Positions 35,146-44,042 of a DNA stretch of 64,000 bases are shown piece after piece. Where the stretch lies: the NCBI GenBank assembly GCA_965260995.1, contig CBDHCD010000003.1, positions 1,240,001 to 1,304,000 of the forward strand, written 5' to 3'. Position 1 is the first letter of the stretch, and each line of letters begins with the position of its first letter. The notes below the pieces were generated by a model. The model was not told where the DNA came from. It saw nothing but the letters and a program-made list of their open reading frames with translations, and ran no database searches. The stretch is from JBBROS01 sp965260995. GTDB taxonomy: Bacteria > Pseudomonadota > Alphaproteobacteria > Acetobacterales > Acetobacteraceae. The translations under genes and the position numbers were made by a program.

Positions 35146-36348
35146 ATGATCATCGACCGCCGCACGCTTCTCGCCACCGCTGGGGCCGCCGTCACGACCG
35201 CGCGAGCCCGCGCCCAACCAGCGGACAAGATCCGCGTCGGCGTGCTGACCGACCTCTCAGGCCCGTACAGCGACACCTCCGGCCCGACGTCGGTGGCGTG
35301 CGCCCGCCAGGCGGTGCAGGATCTGTCCGGCTCGCACGGGCTGGTGGTCGAGGTGCTGGAGGGCGACCACCAGAACAAGCCCGACGTCGGCGCCGCTATC
35401 GCCCGGCAATGGTTCGACAACGGGGTGGACGTGGTGGTCGACGTGCCGAACTCGGCGGTGGCGCTGGCGGTGAAGTCGGTCGCGGCGGCGAAGGGCAAGG
35501 CCTACCTCAACACCGGCGCGTCCTCGACGGCGCTCACCGCGGACTGCCCCGGCAACACCATCCATTGGGGCTACAACACGTCCATGCTGGCCAACGCCGC
35601 CGGGGCGAACGTCCGCGCCGGGGCGAGGTCATGGTTCTTCGTCGTCGCCGACTACGTGTTCGGCCGCGACCTGCGCGACGCGGCGACCGCCTCGGTGGAC
35701 CAGGCCGGGGGCAAGGTGCTCGGCAGCGTCGCCTACCCGTTCCCGGACACGACCGACTTCTCCGCCTTCCTGCTGCAAGCGCAGGCCAGCGGGGCGGACA
35801 TCGTCGCCTTCGGCAACGCCGGCATCGACGCGGTCAACTGCGTCAAGCAGGCGCACGAGTTCGGGTTGACGCAGGGCGGCAAGCGGATCGCGGCGATGCT
35901 GGCGTTCCTGCAGGTGATCCACTCGCTCGGCCTCGAGACGGCGCAGGGCCTGCTGCTGACCGAAAGCTTCTACTGGGACCTGAACGACCGCACCCGCGCC
36001 TTCATGGACCGCATCAAGGGCAAGCTGGGGGGCAACTACGTCAGCACCGAGCAAGCCGGGACCTACGCGGCCACCCTTCACTACCTGAAGGCAGTGGCCG
36101 ACATGGGCGTGCCGGCCGCGAAGGCCGACGGGGCGGCGGCCATCACCCGCATGAAGGCGATGCCGACCGACGACGACTGCTACGGCCGCCTGCGGATCCG
36201 AGAGGACGGGCAGGCGATGCAGCCGGCCTACCTGTTCCGGTGCAAGGCGCCGGCGCGGAGCCGCGGCCCCTGGGATCTCTACGATCTCGTCGCAACCATC
36301 GCCCCGGAGGACGCCACCCCGCCTCCCGGCTCGTGCAAGCGGGGGTGA
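35146..36348 (+). CDS. ABC transporter substrate-binding protein, LivK/Peripl_BP_6 family (paralogue 3, orphan)
   Basis: 400 residues from MIIDRRTLLATAGAAVTTAR, with GAGGA before the ATG. The RR leader ends at ARAQ. VGVLTDLSGPYSDTSGPTSV, EGDHQNKPDVGAAIARQWFD, NTIHWGYNTSMLANAAGANV and FYWDLNDRTRAFMDRI make it a clear paralogue of the two proteins at 25125 and 26387. No permease or ATPase genes are next to it, so it may use the liv-type complex encoded 6 kb away (inference). The C-terminus ends in a short Pro-rich stretch. Confidence 0.9.
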   Translation: MIIDRRTLLATAGAAVTTARARAQPADKIRVGVLTDLSGPYSDTSGPTSVACARQAVQDLSGSHGLVVEVLEGDHQNKPDVGAAIARQWFDNGVDVVVDVPNSAVALAVKSVAAAKGKAYLNTGASSTALTADCPGNTIHWGYNTSMLANAAGANVRAGARSWFFVVADYVFGRDLRDAATASVDQAGGKVLGSVAYPFPDTTDFSAFLLQAQASGADIVAFGNAGIDAVNCVKQAHEFGLTQGGKRIAAMLAFLQVIHSLGLETAQGLLLTESFYWDLNDRTRAFMDRIKGKLGGNYVSTEQAGTYAATLHYLKAVADMGVPAAKADGAAAITRMKAMPTDDDCYGRLRIREDGQAMQPAYLFRCKAPARSRGPWDLYDLVATIAPEDATPPPGSCKRG

Positions 36349-36367
36349 GGCGCGGGCCGGGCCTGGG

Positions 36368-37006
36368 TCAGCCGGCGTCGCCGATCGTCGCCAGCACGGC
36401 GTCCCGCAGGGCGCGCACCTCCTCGGCCGCGGCGCTGCGCGGCGAGGCTTCGGTCACGCCCAGTCCTTCCGCGAAGGCCTGGGCGTAGATCGCGCGGTTG
36501 CCGAGCGTCGCCGGCAGCACCGGCAGGGACTGCGCCCGCATCGCCGCGTCCATGCCGTCGCGCAGCTTGCCACCGGCGGGCGCGCGGTTGAGCACGAGGC
36601 GGACGTGCCGCTTCTCCTCGGTGGCGAGCTTCAGCGTGCCCTCGGCGGCCCACAGGTCAGGGGGGCTCGGCTGGACCGGCACCAGCACCAGGTCCGCGCC
36701 GCGGATGGCGCGGCGGGCGTCGGCGTCGATCTGCGGCGGGGTGTCGATCAGCACCACGTCGTAGGCGCGGCGCAGGCGGTCGAGCTCGCTGGCCAGCCGC
36801 CAGCCGGCGACCTCGCTGAGCGCGAGCGTGACCGCGGTCGAAGGGCGGGCGGCGCGGATGGCGTGCCAGCGGGCGAGGCTGTGCTGCGGGTCGATGTCGA
36901 GCAGCGCCACCGACTTGCCGGGCGCCAGCGCCGCGGCCAGATTGGCGGCCAGCGTCGTTTTGCCGGCGCCCCCTTTCTGCTGCGCCACGGTGATGACGAC
37001 CGCCAT
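36368..37006 (-). CDS. ParA/MinD-like ATPase (orphan, short form)
   Basis: 212 residues from MAVVITVAQQKGGAGKTTLA, with a deviant Walker A motif KGGAGKT, SVALLDIDPQHSLARW (switch I Asp), YDVVLIDTPPQIDADARRA (Walker B) and LVPVQPSPPDLWAAEGTLKL. It resembles small VirC1/ParA-type proteins that position cargo on the nucleoid or membrane. No parB or parS-like sequence is adjacent. The start codon overlaps one possible start of the divergent NAD(P)HX repair gene. Cargo unknown. Confidence 0.86.
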   Translation of the reverse strand: MAVVITVAQQKGGAGKTTLAANLAAALAPGKSVALLDIDPQHSLARWHAIRAARPSTAVTLALSEVAGWRLASELDRLRRAYDVVLIDTPPQIDADARRAIRGADLVLVPVQPSPPDLWAAEGTLKLATEEKRHVRLVLNRAPAGGKLRDGMDAAMRAQSLPVLPATLGNRAIYAQAFAEGLGVTEASPRSAAAEEVRALRDAVLATIGDAG

Positions 37007-37034
37007 GCCCTTGTCCCGCCTGCCTCGCGCCAGG

Positions 37035-38516
37035 ATGCACCGCGCCCGGCCCGGCTGCCAACCCGAGCCGCTGCCGACGCCCGCCGAGATGGCCGAGGCC
37101 GACCGGGCCGCGCCCGGGCTGGGCGTGCCGGGCTTGGCGCTGATGCAGGCGGCGGCGCGGGCCGTGGCGTGGGCGGCGAGGCGGTTCGGCCCGGCGCGGA
37201 CGCTCGTGCTGTGCGGCCCGGGCGGCAACGGCGGCGACGGCTGGGGCGCGGCGCGGCTGCTGGCGCAGCAGGGCTGGCCGGTGGCGGTGGCGGAGTGGGC
37301 GCCGCCGCGGCCGGGCAGCGACGCGGCGCGGCTGCGGGCGATGTGGCGCGGGCCGGTGGTGGCGTTCGAGGCGACGGAGGCGGGGCGGGCGGACCTGGTG
37401 ATCGACGCGGTGTTCGGGGCCGGGCTGCGCGGCGGCGTGCCAGGCCCGGTCGCCACCGTGCTGGGCGCGGCGCGGCGCGTGCTGGCGGTGGACGTGCCGA
37501 GCGGGGTGGACGGCGCGACCGGCCGGGCGCGGGGCCGGGTGCGGGCGGCGGCGCTGACCGTCACCTTCGCGGCGCGCAAGCCGGGGCACCTGCTGCTGCC
37601 GGGGCGTGACCTGTGCGGCGAAACGGTTCTCGCCGACATCGGCATGCCGGCCGGGGCGATGCCGCCGGTGGCGACGTGGCGCAACACGCCGGCGCTGTGG
37701 ACGCTGCCGCGGCCCGGGCCGGAGGCGCACAAGTACACCCGCGGGCACGTCACGGTCATGGGCGGCGGGCAGATGACCGGGGCGGCCCGGCTGGCGGCCG
37801 GCGCGGCGCGGCGGGGCGGGGCGGGCATGGTGACGATCGCCCCCGGCGGTGCGGGAGACCTGTATCGCGCGAGCGCCGAACCGGGCCTGATCGTCGATGA
37901 CGCGCCGCTCGACGCCTTGCTGCGGGACGGGCGGCGAACGGTTTGGGTGTGCGGCCCCGGGCTGGGGCAGGACGCGGCGCGGGCGGCGTTGCCGGCGCTG
38001 CTCGGGGCCGGGCGGCACGTGGTGGCGGACGCCGACGCGCTGGGGGCCGCGGCGGGGGAGCCGGACCGGCTGCGCGGCTGCGCTGTCGTCACGCCGCACG
38101 GCGGCGAGTTCGCCAAGCTGTTCGGCCCGGCCGGCGACGACCGGTTGGCGGCGGCGCGGGCGGCGGCGCGGCGGATCGGAGCCGTCGTGGCGCTGAAAGG
38201 CTCCGACACCGTGATCGCGGCCCCGGACGGGCGGACGGCGGTCAACGACAACGCCCCGCCCTGGCTCGCCACGGCGGGGGCGGGGGACGTGCTGGCCGGG
38301 CTGGTGGCGGCGTTGCTGGCGCAGGGAATGCCCCCGTGGGACGCCGCCTGCGCCGCGGTGCATCGCCACGGCGAGGCTGCGCGGCGGGCGGGGCCTGGCT
38401 TGATTGCCGAAGATTTGCTTCCGTTCCTAAAAGAAACTGTAACCGACTTGAATGATTGTCGCGGGAGGCGGGAGCCAGGTTATACTGACGTGTCTTGGAG
38501 ACGCCTACATGAGTGA
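37035..38516 (+). CDS. nnr: Bifunctional NAD(P)HX epimerase / ADP-dependent dehydratase
   Basis: 493 residues from the ATG at 37035; the in-frame ATG at 37005 would add ten residues and overlap the parA-like start codon. The N-terminal YjeF_N domain has PLPTPAEMAEADRAAPGLGV, LVLCGPGGNGGDGWGAARLL and LAVDVPSGVDGATGRARGRV. The C-terminal carbohydrate-kinase-like domain has VTVMGGGQMTGAARLAAGAA, VVTPHGGEFAKLFGP and the catalytic PWLATAGAGDVLAGLVAALL. Together they repair hydrated NADH and NADPH. The last part overlaps the malonyl-CoA decarboxylase start by 8 bp. The C-terminal 20 residues look unconserved. Confidence 0.91.
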   Translation: MHRARPGCQPEPLPTPAEMAEADRAAPGLGVPGLALMQAAARAVAWAARRFGPARTLVLCGPGGNGGDGWGAARLLAQQGWPVAVAEWAPPRPGSDAARLRAMWRGPVVAFEATEAGRADLVIDAVFGAGLRGGVPGPVATVLGAARRVLAVDVPSGVDGATGRARGRVRAAALTVTFAARKPGHLLLPGRDLCGETVLADIGMPAGAMPPVATWRNTPALWTLPRPGPEAHKYTRGHVTVMGGGQMTGAARLAAGAARRGGAGMVTIAPGGAGDLYRASAEPGLIVDDAPLDALLRDGRRTVWVCGPGLGQDAARAALPALLGAGRHVVADADALGAAAGEPDRLRGCAVVTPHGGEFAKLFGPAGDDRLAAARAAARRIGAVVALKGSDTVIAAPDGRTAVNDNAPPWLATAGAGDVLAGLVAALLAQGMPPWDAACAAVHRHGEAARRAGPGLIAEDLLPFLKETVTDLNDCRGRREPGYTDVSWRRLHE

Positions 38517-39912
38517 CACAGCCGTTCAGGTCGGCCTATTCGACCGGGCGATTCGCCGCATCGCCACGGTCTGGCGGGATATGGCGTCGACCGTTTCGGT
38601 CAACGAGGATGAGGGGATCGCCGGGCAGATGCGCGCCTGCCTGAACGCGCGCGGCGGCGAGGTCAGCGCCCGCAACCGGGCGGCCAAGCTGGCGCAGACC
38701 TACCTGGGCCTGGACGACGACGGGCGGCGCAGCTTCCTGCGCGACCTGGCCAGCTTCGACAGCGACCCGGCGAACGCCGAGCGCGCCTTCGCCGCCGTGC
38801 AGGCCGCGGAAGGCCCGGCCGAGCGCGCCATCGCCCAAGTTGCCCTGCGCCGGGCGCTGGAGCCGCCGCGGGTCCGGCTGCTAAGCCAGTTCACCACCAT
38901 CCCGGATGGGATGAAGTTCCTGGTGGACTTGCGCGCGACGTTGCTGGCGCTGAAGGGCAGCGACCCGTGGCTGGCGGCGCTGGAGAACGACCTTCGCAAC
39001 CTGCTCGCCAACTGGTTCGACGTCGGCTTCCTGGAGCTGCAGCGCATCGACTGGACCAGCCCGGCGCTGTTGCTGGAGCGCCTGGTCGGCTACGAGGCGG
39101 TGCATGAGATCCGGTCGTGGAGCGACCTCAAGAACCGCCTGGACAGCGACCGCCGCTGCTACGCGCTGTTCCATCATCGAATGCCGAACGAGCCGCTGAT
39201 CTTCGTCGAGGTGGCCCTGGTGCGCGGCCTGGCCGACAGCGTGCAGCGGTTGTTGGACAAGAAAGCGCCGCTGCTGGACCCGAGGGAGGCCGACACCGCG
39301 ATTTTCTACTCCATCAGCAACTGCCAGAAGGGCCTGGCGGGGATCAGCTTCGGCAACTTCCTGATCAAGCGCGGCGTCGAGTTGCTGGGGGCGGAATTCC
39401 GCAACATCAAGCAGTTCGCGACGCTTTCACCGATGCCAGGGTTCCGCCGCTGGCTGGACGGCAATTTGCGGGAGAACGACCCGAAGCTGCTCAGCGAGGA
39501 AGAGGCGACGGCGCTGCGCGCCGCAGCGCCGGCGACAGATGGCGCATCGGAAAGCGGCAGCGAGGCGCTCGCCGCCATCCTGGCCCGGCGCAGCTGGTTC
39601 CGGGACAAGGCCTTGTTCAAGGCGGCCGAGCCGGTGCTGGTCCGCCTCGGCGCCCGTTACCTGCTGGCGGAAAGCCGGGGCGGCCGGGCGCTCGACCCGG
39701 TGGCGCACTTCCACCTCTCGAACGGGGCGCGGGTGGAGCGGATCACGGCGCTGGCCGACACGTCGGAGAAGGGAGCCAAGGAGAGCGCCACCCTGATGGT
39801 CAACTATCTCTACGACCCGGCCAAGATCGAGGACTACCACGAGGACTACGCCGGCGAGGGCAAGCGCAACGCCAGCACCGCGGTCAGGCGGCTGGCCCGG
39901 GGCTGGTCGTGA
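38509..39912 (+). CDS. Malonyl-CoA decarboxylase
   Basis: 467 residues from MSDTAVQVGLFDRAIRRIAT; TTGGAGA serves as ribosome site. The N-terminal helical domain (about 1-170) is followed by the GNAT-like catalytic domain with RCYALFHHRMPNEPLIFVEV, ADTAIFYSISNCQKGLAGIS, GNFLIKRGVELLGAEF and LDPVAHFHLSNGARVERI, the last bearing the catalytic His; a Ser-containing pair is in TAIFYSISN. It converts malonyl-CoA to acetyl-CoA and CO2, disposing of malonate or controlling fatty acid synthesis. Its stop overlaps the start of the next gene (GTGA). No malonate transporter or synthetase is adjacent. Confidence 0.92.
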   Translation: MSDTAVQVGLFDRAIRRIATVWRDMASTVSVNEDEGIAGQMRACLNARGGEVSARNRAAKLAQTYLGLDDDGRRSFLRDLASFDSDPANAERAFAAVQAAEGPAERAIAQVALRRALEPPRVRLLSQFTTIPDGMKFLVDLRATLLALKGSDPWLAALENDLRNLLANWFDVGFLELQRIDWTSPALLLERLVGYEAVHEIRSWSDLKNRLDSDRRCYALFHHRMPNEPLIFVEVALVRGLADSVQRLLDKKAPLLDPREADTAIFYSISNCQKGLAGISFGNFLIKRGVELLGAEFRNIKQFATLSPMPGFRRWLDGNLRENDPKLLSEEEATALRAAAPATDGASESGSEALAAILARRSWFRDKALFKAAEPVLVRLGARYLLAESRGGRALDPVAHFHLSNGARVERITALADTSEKGAKESATLMVNYLYDPAKIEDYHEDYAGEGKRNASTAVRRLARGWS

Positions 39913-42287
39913 ACGCGCCTGCGGTCCTGCATCCACTGTCGTCGGCCCTCGCGCCGAACCGCTTGGCGGCGCTGCATCAGGTCGAGCGCAAGCTGCTATG
40001 GCTGTCGGCGTGGATGGTGCACAACGCCAACCACGTGCGCCCGAACCGCGACGGCCTAAAGGTCGGCGGCCACCAGGCGAGCTGCGCCAGCGTCATCAGC
40101 ATCATGACGGCGCTGTATTTCGAGATCCTGCGGCCGCAGGACCGGGTGGCGGTGAAGCCGCACGCGGGGCCGGTGTTCCACGCCATCAACCTGCTGCTGG
40201 GGCGGCAGACGGCGCAGAAGATGGCCGGGCTGCGGCAGATGGGCGGGGTGCAGAGCTATCCGTCGCGCACCAAGGACGGGCCGGAGGTGGACTTCAGCAC
40301 CGGCTCGGTCGGGCTCGGCGTGGCGCTGACCAGCTTCGCGGCCTTGATGCAGGACTACGTGCGGCTGCACGGGCTGGACCAGGGCCTGCCGCCCGGTCGG
40401 CAGGTGGCGATCGCCGGCGATGCGGAGCTGGACGAGGGCAACATCTACGAGGCGCTGCTGGAGGGCTGGAAGCACGACGTCCGCGACGTCTGGTGGATCA
40501 TCGACTACAACCGCCAGAGCCTCGACAGCGTGGTGCCGGACCGGCTGTTCGGCCGCATCGAGGGCTTGTTCCGCGACATGGGCTGGAACGTCGTCACCCT
40601 GAAGTATGGGCGCATGTTGCAGGCGGCATTCGAGCGGGAAGGGGGCGAGGCGCTGCGGCGCTGGATCGACGACTGCCCCAACAGCCTCTATTCCGCGCTG
40701 ACGTTCCAGGGCGGCGCGGCCTGGCGGCAGGCGCTGCTGGCGGAGCTGGGCCGCGAGCCGGGCTTCCGCGCCATTATCGACCCGCTCGACGATGACGAGT
40801 TGGGCGCGCTGATGACCAACCTCGGTGGCCACGACGTCGATTACCTGATCGAGAGCTTCCGCGCCGCCGCCGCGGCCGGGGACCAGCCGACCTGCTTCAT
40901 CGCCTACACGGTGAAGGGCATGGGGCTGCCGTTCGCCGGGCACAAGGACAACCATTCCGGCCTGATGACCCGGGATCAGATGGAGGGCTTCCGGGCGCAG
41001 ATGGGCATCCGGCCCGGCCATGAGTGGGACATCGCCGAGGGCCTCGACCTGTCGCCCGAGGCGTTGCGGGCCGTCATCGACGACGCGCCGTTCGCGACGC
41101 CGCTGACGCCGGCCGGCCGGCAACTCGCCGCCGCGCCGATCGCGGTGCCCGAGGCGCTGCCGGGGCCGAAGGTCGCCGGGCGCAAGCTCAGCACCCAGGC
41201 CGGGTTCGGCGAGATCCTGGCCGAGATCGGGCGCGGCCACGGCGACTGCGAGGCGCTGGCGAAGCACATCGTCACCACCAGCCCGGACGTGACGGTGTCC
41301 ACCAACCTCGGTCCCTGGGTGAACCGCCGCGGCGTGTTCGACCGCCACACCCGCAACGACGTGTTCCGCGACGCCAAGCTCGCCAGCGCCCAGCGGTGGG
41401 GCATGTCGCCCACCGGGCAGCACATCGAACTGGGCATCGCGGAGCAGAACCTGTTCCTGCTGCTCGCCGCTGCCGGGCTGCAGCACGGGCTGACCGGGGC
41501 GCGGCTGCTGCCGGTCGGCACGGTCTACGACCCGTTCGTCAACCGCGGCCTCGATGCGCTGATCTACGGCTGCTACCAGGACGCCCGCTTCCTGCTGGTG
41601 TCCACGCCGTCCGGCCTGACGCTCGGCCCCGAGGGCGGGCAGCACCAGAGCGGCAACACGCCGCTGATCGGGATGGCGGCCGATCGGCTGGCGAGCTACG
41701 AGCCGGCCCACGTCGACGAACTCGCGATCCTGCTGCGCCACGCCTTCGCCCACATGCAAGCGCCCGACGGTTCCGCCGTGTGGCTGCGTCTATCCACCCG
41801 GCAACTGGACCAGAAGGAGCGGTCGCTTGATCCGGCGGCGGTGATCGCCGGGGCGCACTGGGTGCATCCGCCGACGGAAGGCGCGCCGATCGCCCTCGCT
41901 TACCAAGGCCCGATCGCCCCGGAAACGGAGGAAGCGTTCGCCGCGTTGCGGGACGACGTGCCGGGAGCCGGGCTGCTGGCGATCACCAGCCCCGACCGGC
42001 TGCACCACGGCTGGGTGCGGGCAACCCGGGCGCGGCGGGCCGGGGAGCCGGGTCAGTCCCATATCGAACACCTGCTCGCCCCGCTGGCGGCCGAAGCGGC
42101 GCTGGTCACGGTGCTCGACGGCCATCCGGCGGCGCACTCGTGGCTGGGCGCGGTGCGCGGACACCGCGTGGTGCCGCTCGGGCCGGACCGGTTCGGGCAA
42201 AGCGGCGATCTGCCGGACCTTTACCGGGAGTACGGGCTGGACACCGACGCCATCCTCGACGCCTGCGCGCAGGCCTTGCTGGGGTAA
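39909..42287 (+). CDS. AceE-like thiamine-diphosphate enzyme (pyruvate dehydrogenase E1 / transketolase superfamily)
   Basis: 792 residues from a GTG start coupled to the malonyl-CoA decarboxylase stop. KVGGHQASCASVISIMTALY, VKPHAGPVFHAINLLLGRQT, DFSTGSVGLGVALTSFAALM and FIAYTVKGMGLPFAGHKDNH follow the homodimeric E1 (AceE) layout. The thiamine-diphosphate motif reads GDAELDEGNIYEAL (near residue 170) and ends in IIDYNRQSLD, so the usual GDG is GDA. The pyrimidine-binding half has HIELGIAEQNLFLLLAAAGL with the catalytic Glu. It is about 100 residues shorter than AceE. No E2 or E3 genes are next to it; the substrate is unknown. Confidence 0.82.
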   Translation: MNAPAVLHPLSSALAPNRLAALHQVERKLLWLSAWMVHNANHVRPNRDGLKVGGHQASCASVISIMTALYFEILRPQDRVAVKPHAGPVFHAINLLLGRQTAQKMAGLRQMGGVQSYPSRTKDGPEVDFSTGSVGLGVALTSFAALMQDYVRLHGLDQGLPPGRQVAIAGDAELDEGNIYEALLEGWKHDVRDVWWIIDYNRQSLDSVVPDRLFGRIEGLFRDMGWNVVTLKYGRMLQAAFEREGGEALRRWIDDCPNSLYSALTFQGGAAWRQALLAELGREPGFRAIIDPLDDDELGALMTNLGGHDVDYLIESFRAAAAAGDQPTCFIAYTVKGMGLPFAGHKDNHSGLMTRDQMEGFRAQMGIRPGHEWDIAEGLDLSPEALRAVIDDAPFATPLTPAGRQLAAAPIAVPEALPGPKVAGRKLSTQAGFGEILAEIGRGHGDCEALAKHIVTTSPDVTVSTNLGPWVNRRGVFDRHTRNDVFRDAKLASAQRWGMSPTGQHIELGIAEQNLFLLLAAAGLQHGLTGARLLPVGTVYDPFVNRGLDALIYGCYQDARFLLVSTPSGLTLGPEGGQHQSGNTPLIGMAADRLASYEPAHVDELAILLRHAFAHMQAPDGSAVWLRLSTRQLDQKERSLDPAAVIAGAHWVHPPTEGAPIALAYQGPIAPETEEAFAALRDDVPGAGLLAITSPDRLHHGWVRATRARRAGEPGQSHIEHLLAPLAAEAALVTVLDGHPAAHSWLGAVRGHRVVPLGPDRFGQSGDLPDLYREYGLDTDAILDACAQALLG

Positions 42288-42412
42288 GGCGTCGAAGGTG
42301 CCGCCTCGACGAGGTCCGGCCGCTCGCCAGGCACGTCCATGCGACCGAGGCAAGCCTCGCCGGATCGGCGGCGGCCGCGTCACCGGTCCGGCCGCCGCGC
42401 GGCGGCGCTGCC

Positions 42413-42440
42413 TTGCCCCTGCCACCCCCATGCGCTACAC
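42413..42440 (+). promoter_or_regulatory. Candidate promoter of tRNA-Leu
   Basis: TTGCCC, a 16-bp spacer and CTACAC, ending 21 bp before the tRNA. Both boxes are only partial matches. Upstream, a GC-only palindrome (42391-42406) could end transcription of the AceE-like gene. Confidence 0.3.
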
Positions 42441-42461
42441 GCCGCCGCCTGAGGCACGCTC

Positions 42462-42546
<85 letters not shown>

Positions 42547-42573
42547 CCCGCCGGACACAGGAACGAAGCTCCC

Positions 42574-43926
42574 ATGCAGGTCACCGAGACGCTTTCCGAT
42601 GGATTGAAGCGAGGGTTCGCGGTCACGGTCCCCGCGTCCGACCTGGAAGACAAGCGCACCGCCCGGCTGCGCGAGATCGGCAAGACGATCCGCCTGCCGG
42701 GCTTCCGCCCCGGCAAGGTGCCGCCGACCATCGTGCGCCAGCGCTACGGCACCGCGGTGATGGCCGAGGTGCTCGAGGAAAGCGTCAACGCCGCGACCCG
42801 GCAGGTGCTGGACGACCGCGGCCTGCGCGCCGCCGGGCAGCCGAAGGTGGACGTGACCCAGGTCGAGGACGAGAAGGATTTGCAGTTCACGGTCGAGGTC
42901 GAGCTGCTGCCGGAGATCGCCATGCCCGATTTCGGCGCGATCGAACTGGTGCGCTACCGCGCCGAGCCGGCCGACGAAGCGGTGGACAAGGCGTTGACCG
43001 AGATCGGCAACCGGCAAGAAGGGCGGGAGCCCGTCACCGAGGACCGCGGCGCGCAGATGGGCGACACGCTGACGGTCGATTTCCTCGGCAAGGTGGACGG
43101 CACGCCGTTCCCCGGCGGCACCGGCACCGACATGGCGGTGAAGCTGGGCGGCAGCGGCTTCATCCCCGGCTTCTCCGAAGGCATGGAGGGCATGAAGCCC
43201 GGCGAGCAGCGCACCATCAATGTGACCTTCCCCGAGCAGTATCACGCGCCCGAACTGGCCGGGAAGGCGGCAACGTTCGACCTCACGGCCAAGACGCTGG
43301 AGCAGCCCAAGCCTGCGGTGATGGACGACGAGTTGGCCAAGACGATGGGGTTCGAGGACCTGACCGACCTGCGCAAGCTGGTCGTGCAGCAGATCCAGCG
43401 CGAGTACGACCAGGTCAGCCGGATGCGGATCAAGCGCGACCTGCTCGACGCGTTGTCGAAAGCGGCGGAGTTCCCGGTGCCGCCCAGCATGGTGCAGGCC
43501 GAGTTCGACCAGATCTGGCAGCGGGTCGAGGCGGACCTCAAGGCCGGCAAGGCGGACGAGGAGGACAAGAACAAGGACGAGGACACCCTGAAAGCCGACT
43601 ACCGGGCGATCTCGGAACGGCGGGTGCGCCTCGGGCTGTTGCTGGCCGAGATCGGGCGCGGCAACGGCATCCAGGTGCAGGCGGACGAGATGACGCGGGC
43701 GATGCGCGCCGAGGCCGGGCGGTATCCGGGGCAGGAGGCGCAGGTGATGGAGTTCTTCCGCAAGAATCCGCAAGCGGCCGACAACCTGCGCGGCCCGCTC
43801 TACGAGGAGAAGGTGGTGGACTTCATCCTCGACCTCGCGAAAGTCGAGGACCGGATGGTGCCGCCGGATGAGCTGTCGGCGGAGCCTGGCGAGGCCGCGG
43901 CGGCGGAGCCGGTCACGACGGAATGA
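42574..43926 (+). CDS. tig: Trigger factor (ribosome-associated chaperone)
   Basis: 450 residues from MQVTETLSDGLKRGFAVTVP; the frame is open across the tRNA, but homologues begin here. GFRPGKVPPTIVRQRYG is the ribosome-docking loop. The FKBP-type prolyl isomerase domain (about 160-245) has DTLTVDFLGKVDGTPFPGGT and GSGFIPGFSEGMEGMKPGEQ. The helical C-terminal arms include a Lys/Asp/Glu-rich stretch (KADEEDKNKDEDTLKADY). It binds nascent chains at the ribosome exit. First protein of the tig-clpP-clpX-lon quality-control block. Confidence 0.96.
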   Translation: MQVTETLSDGLKRGFAVTVPASDLEDKRTARLREIGKTIRLPGFRPGKVPPTIVRQRYGTAVMAEVLEESVNAATRQVLDDRGLRAAGQPKVDVTQVEDEKDLQFTVEVELLPEIAMPDFGAIELVRYRAEPADEAVDKALTEIGNRQEGREPVTEDRGAQMGDTLTVDFLGKVDGTPFPGGTGTDMAVKLGGSGFIPGFSEGMEGMKPGEQRTINVTFPEQYHAPELAGKAATFDLTAKTLEQPKPAVMDDELAKTMGFEDLTDLRKLVVQQIQREYDQVSRMRIKRDLLDALSKAAEFPVPPSMVQAEFDQIWQRVEADLKAGKADEEDKNKDEDTLKADYRAISERRVRLGLLLAEIGRGNGIQVQADEMTRAMRAEAGRYPGQEAQVMEFFRKNPQAADNLRGPLYEEKVVDFILDLAKVEDRMVPPDELSAEPGEAAAAEPVTTE

Positions 43927-44042
43927 CAGCGCGCGACGGCGGACGAAGCGAGGCGACCTGGCGGCCAGAAGCGGCGTGCCCTGTAAGCTGCGGTCAAACA
44001 GCCCATGTTGTGGAACTGGGTTCGAATGAAGGAATGGATAGA

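Noticed and set aside
37007..38272. Minus-strand extension of the parA-like gene to 634 residues
   Set aside because: The extension is antisense of the NAD(P)HX repair gene; the ParA Walker motif starts right after the ATG at 37006.
42391..42406. GC-only palindrome before tRNA-Leu as a firm terminator
   Set aside because: No T run follows and such palindromes are common in DNA of this composition; mentioned only as a possibility.
43927..44042. Promoter or small gene between tig and clpP
   Set aside because: No -35/-10 pair with proper spacing, no RpoH-like CTTG element and no credible small open frame were found.
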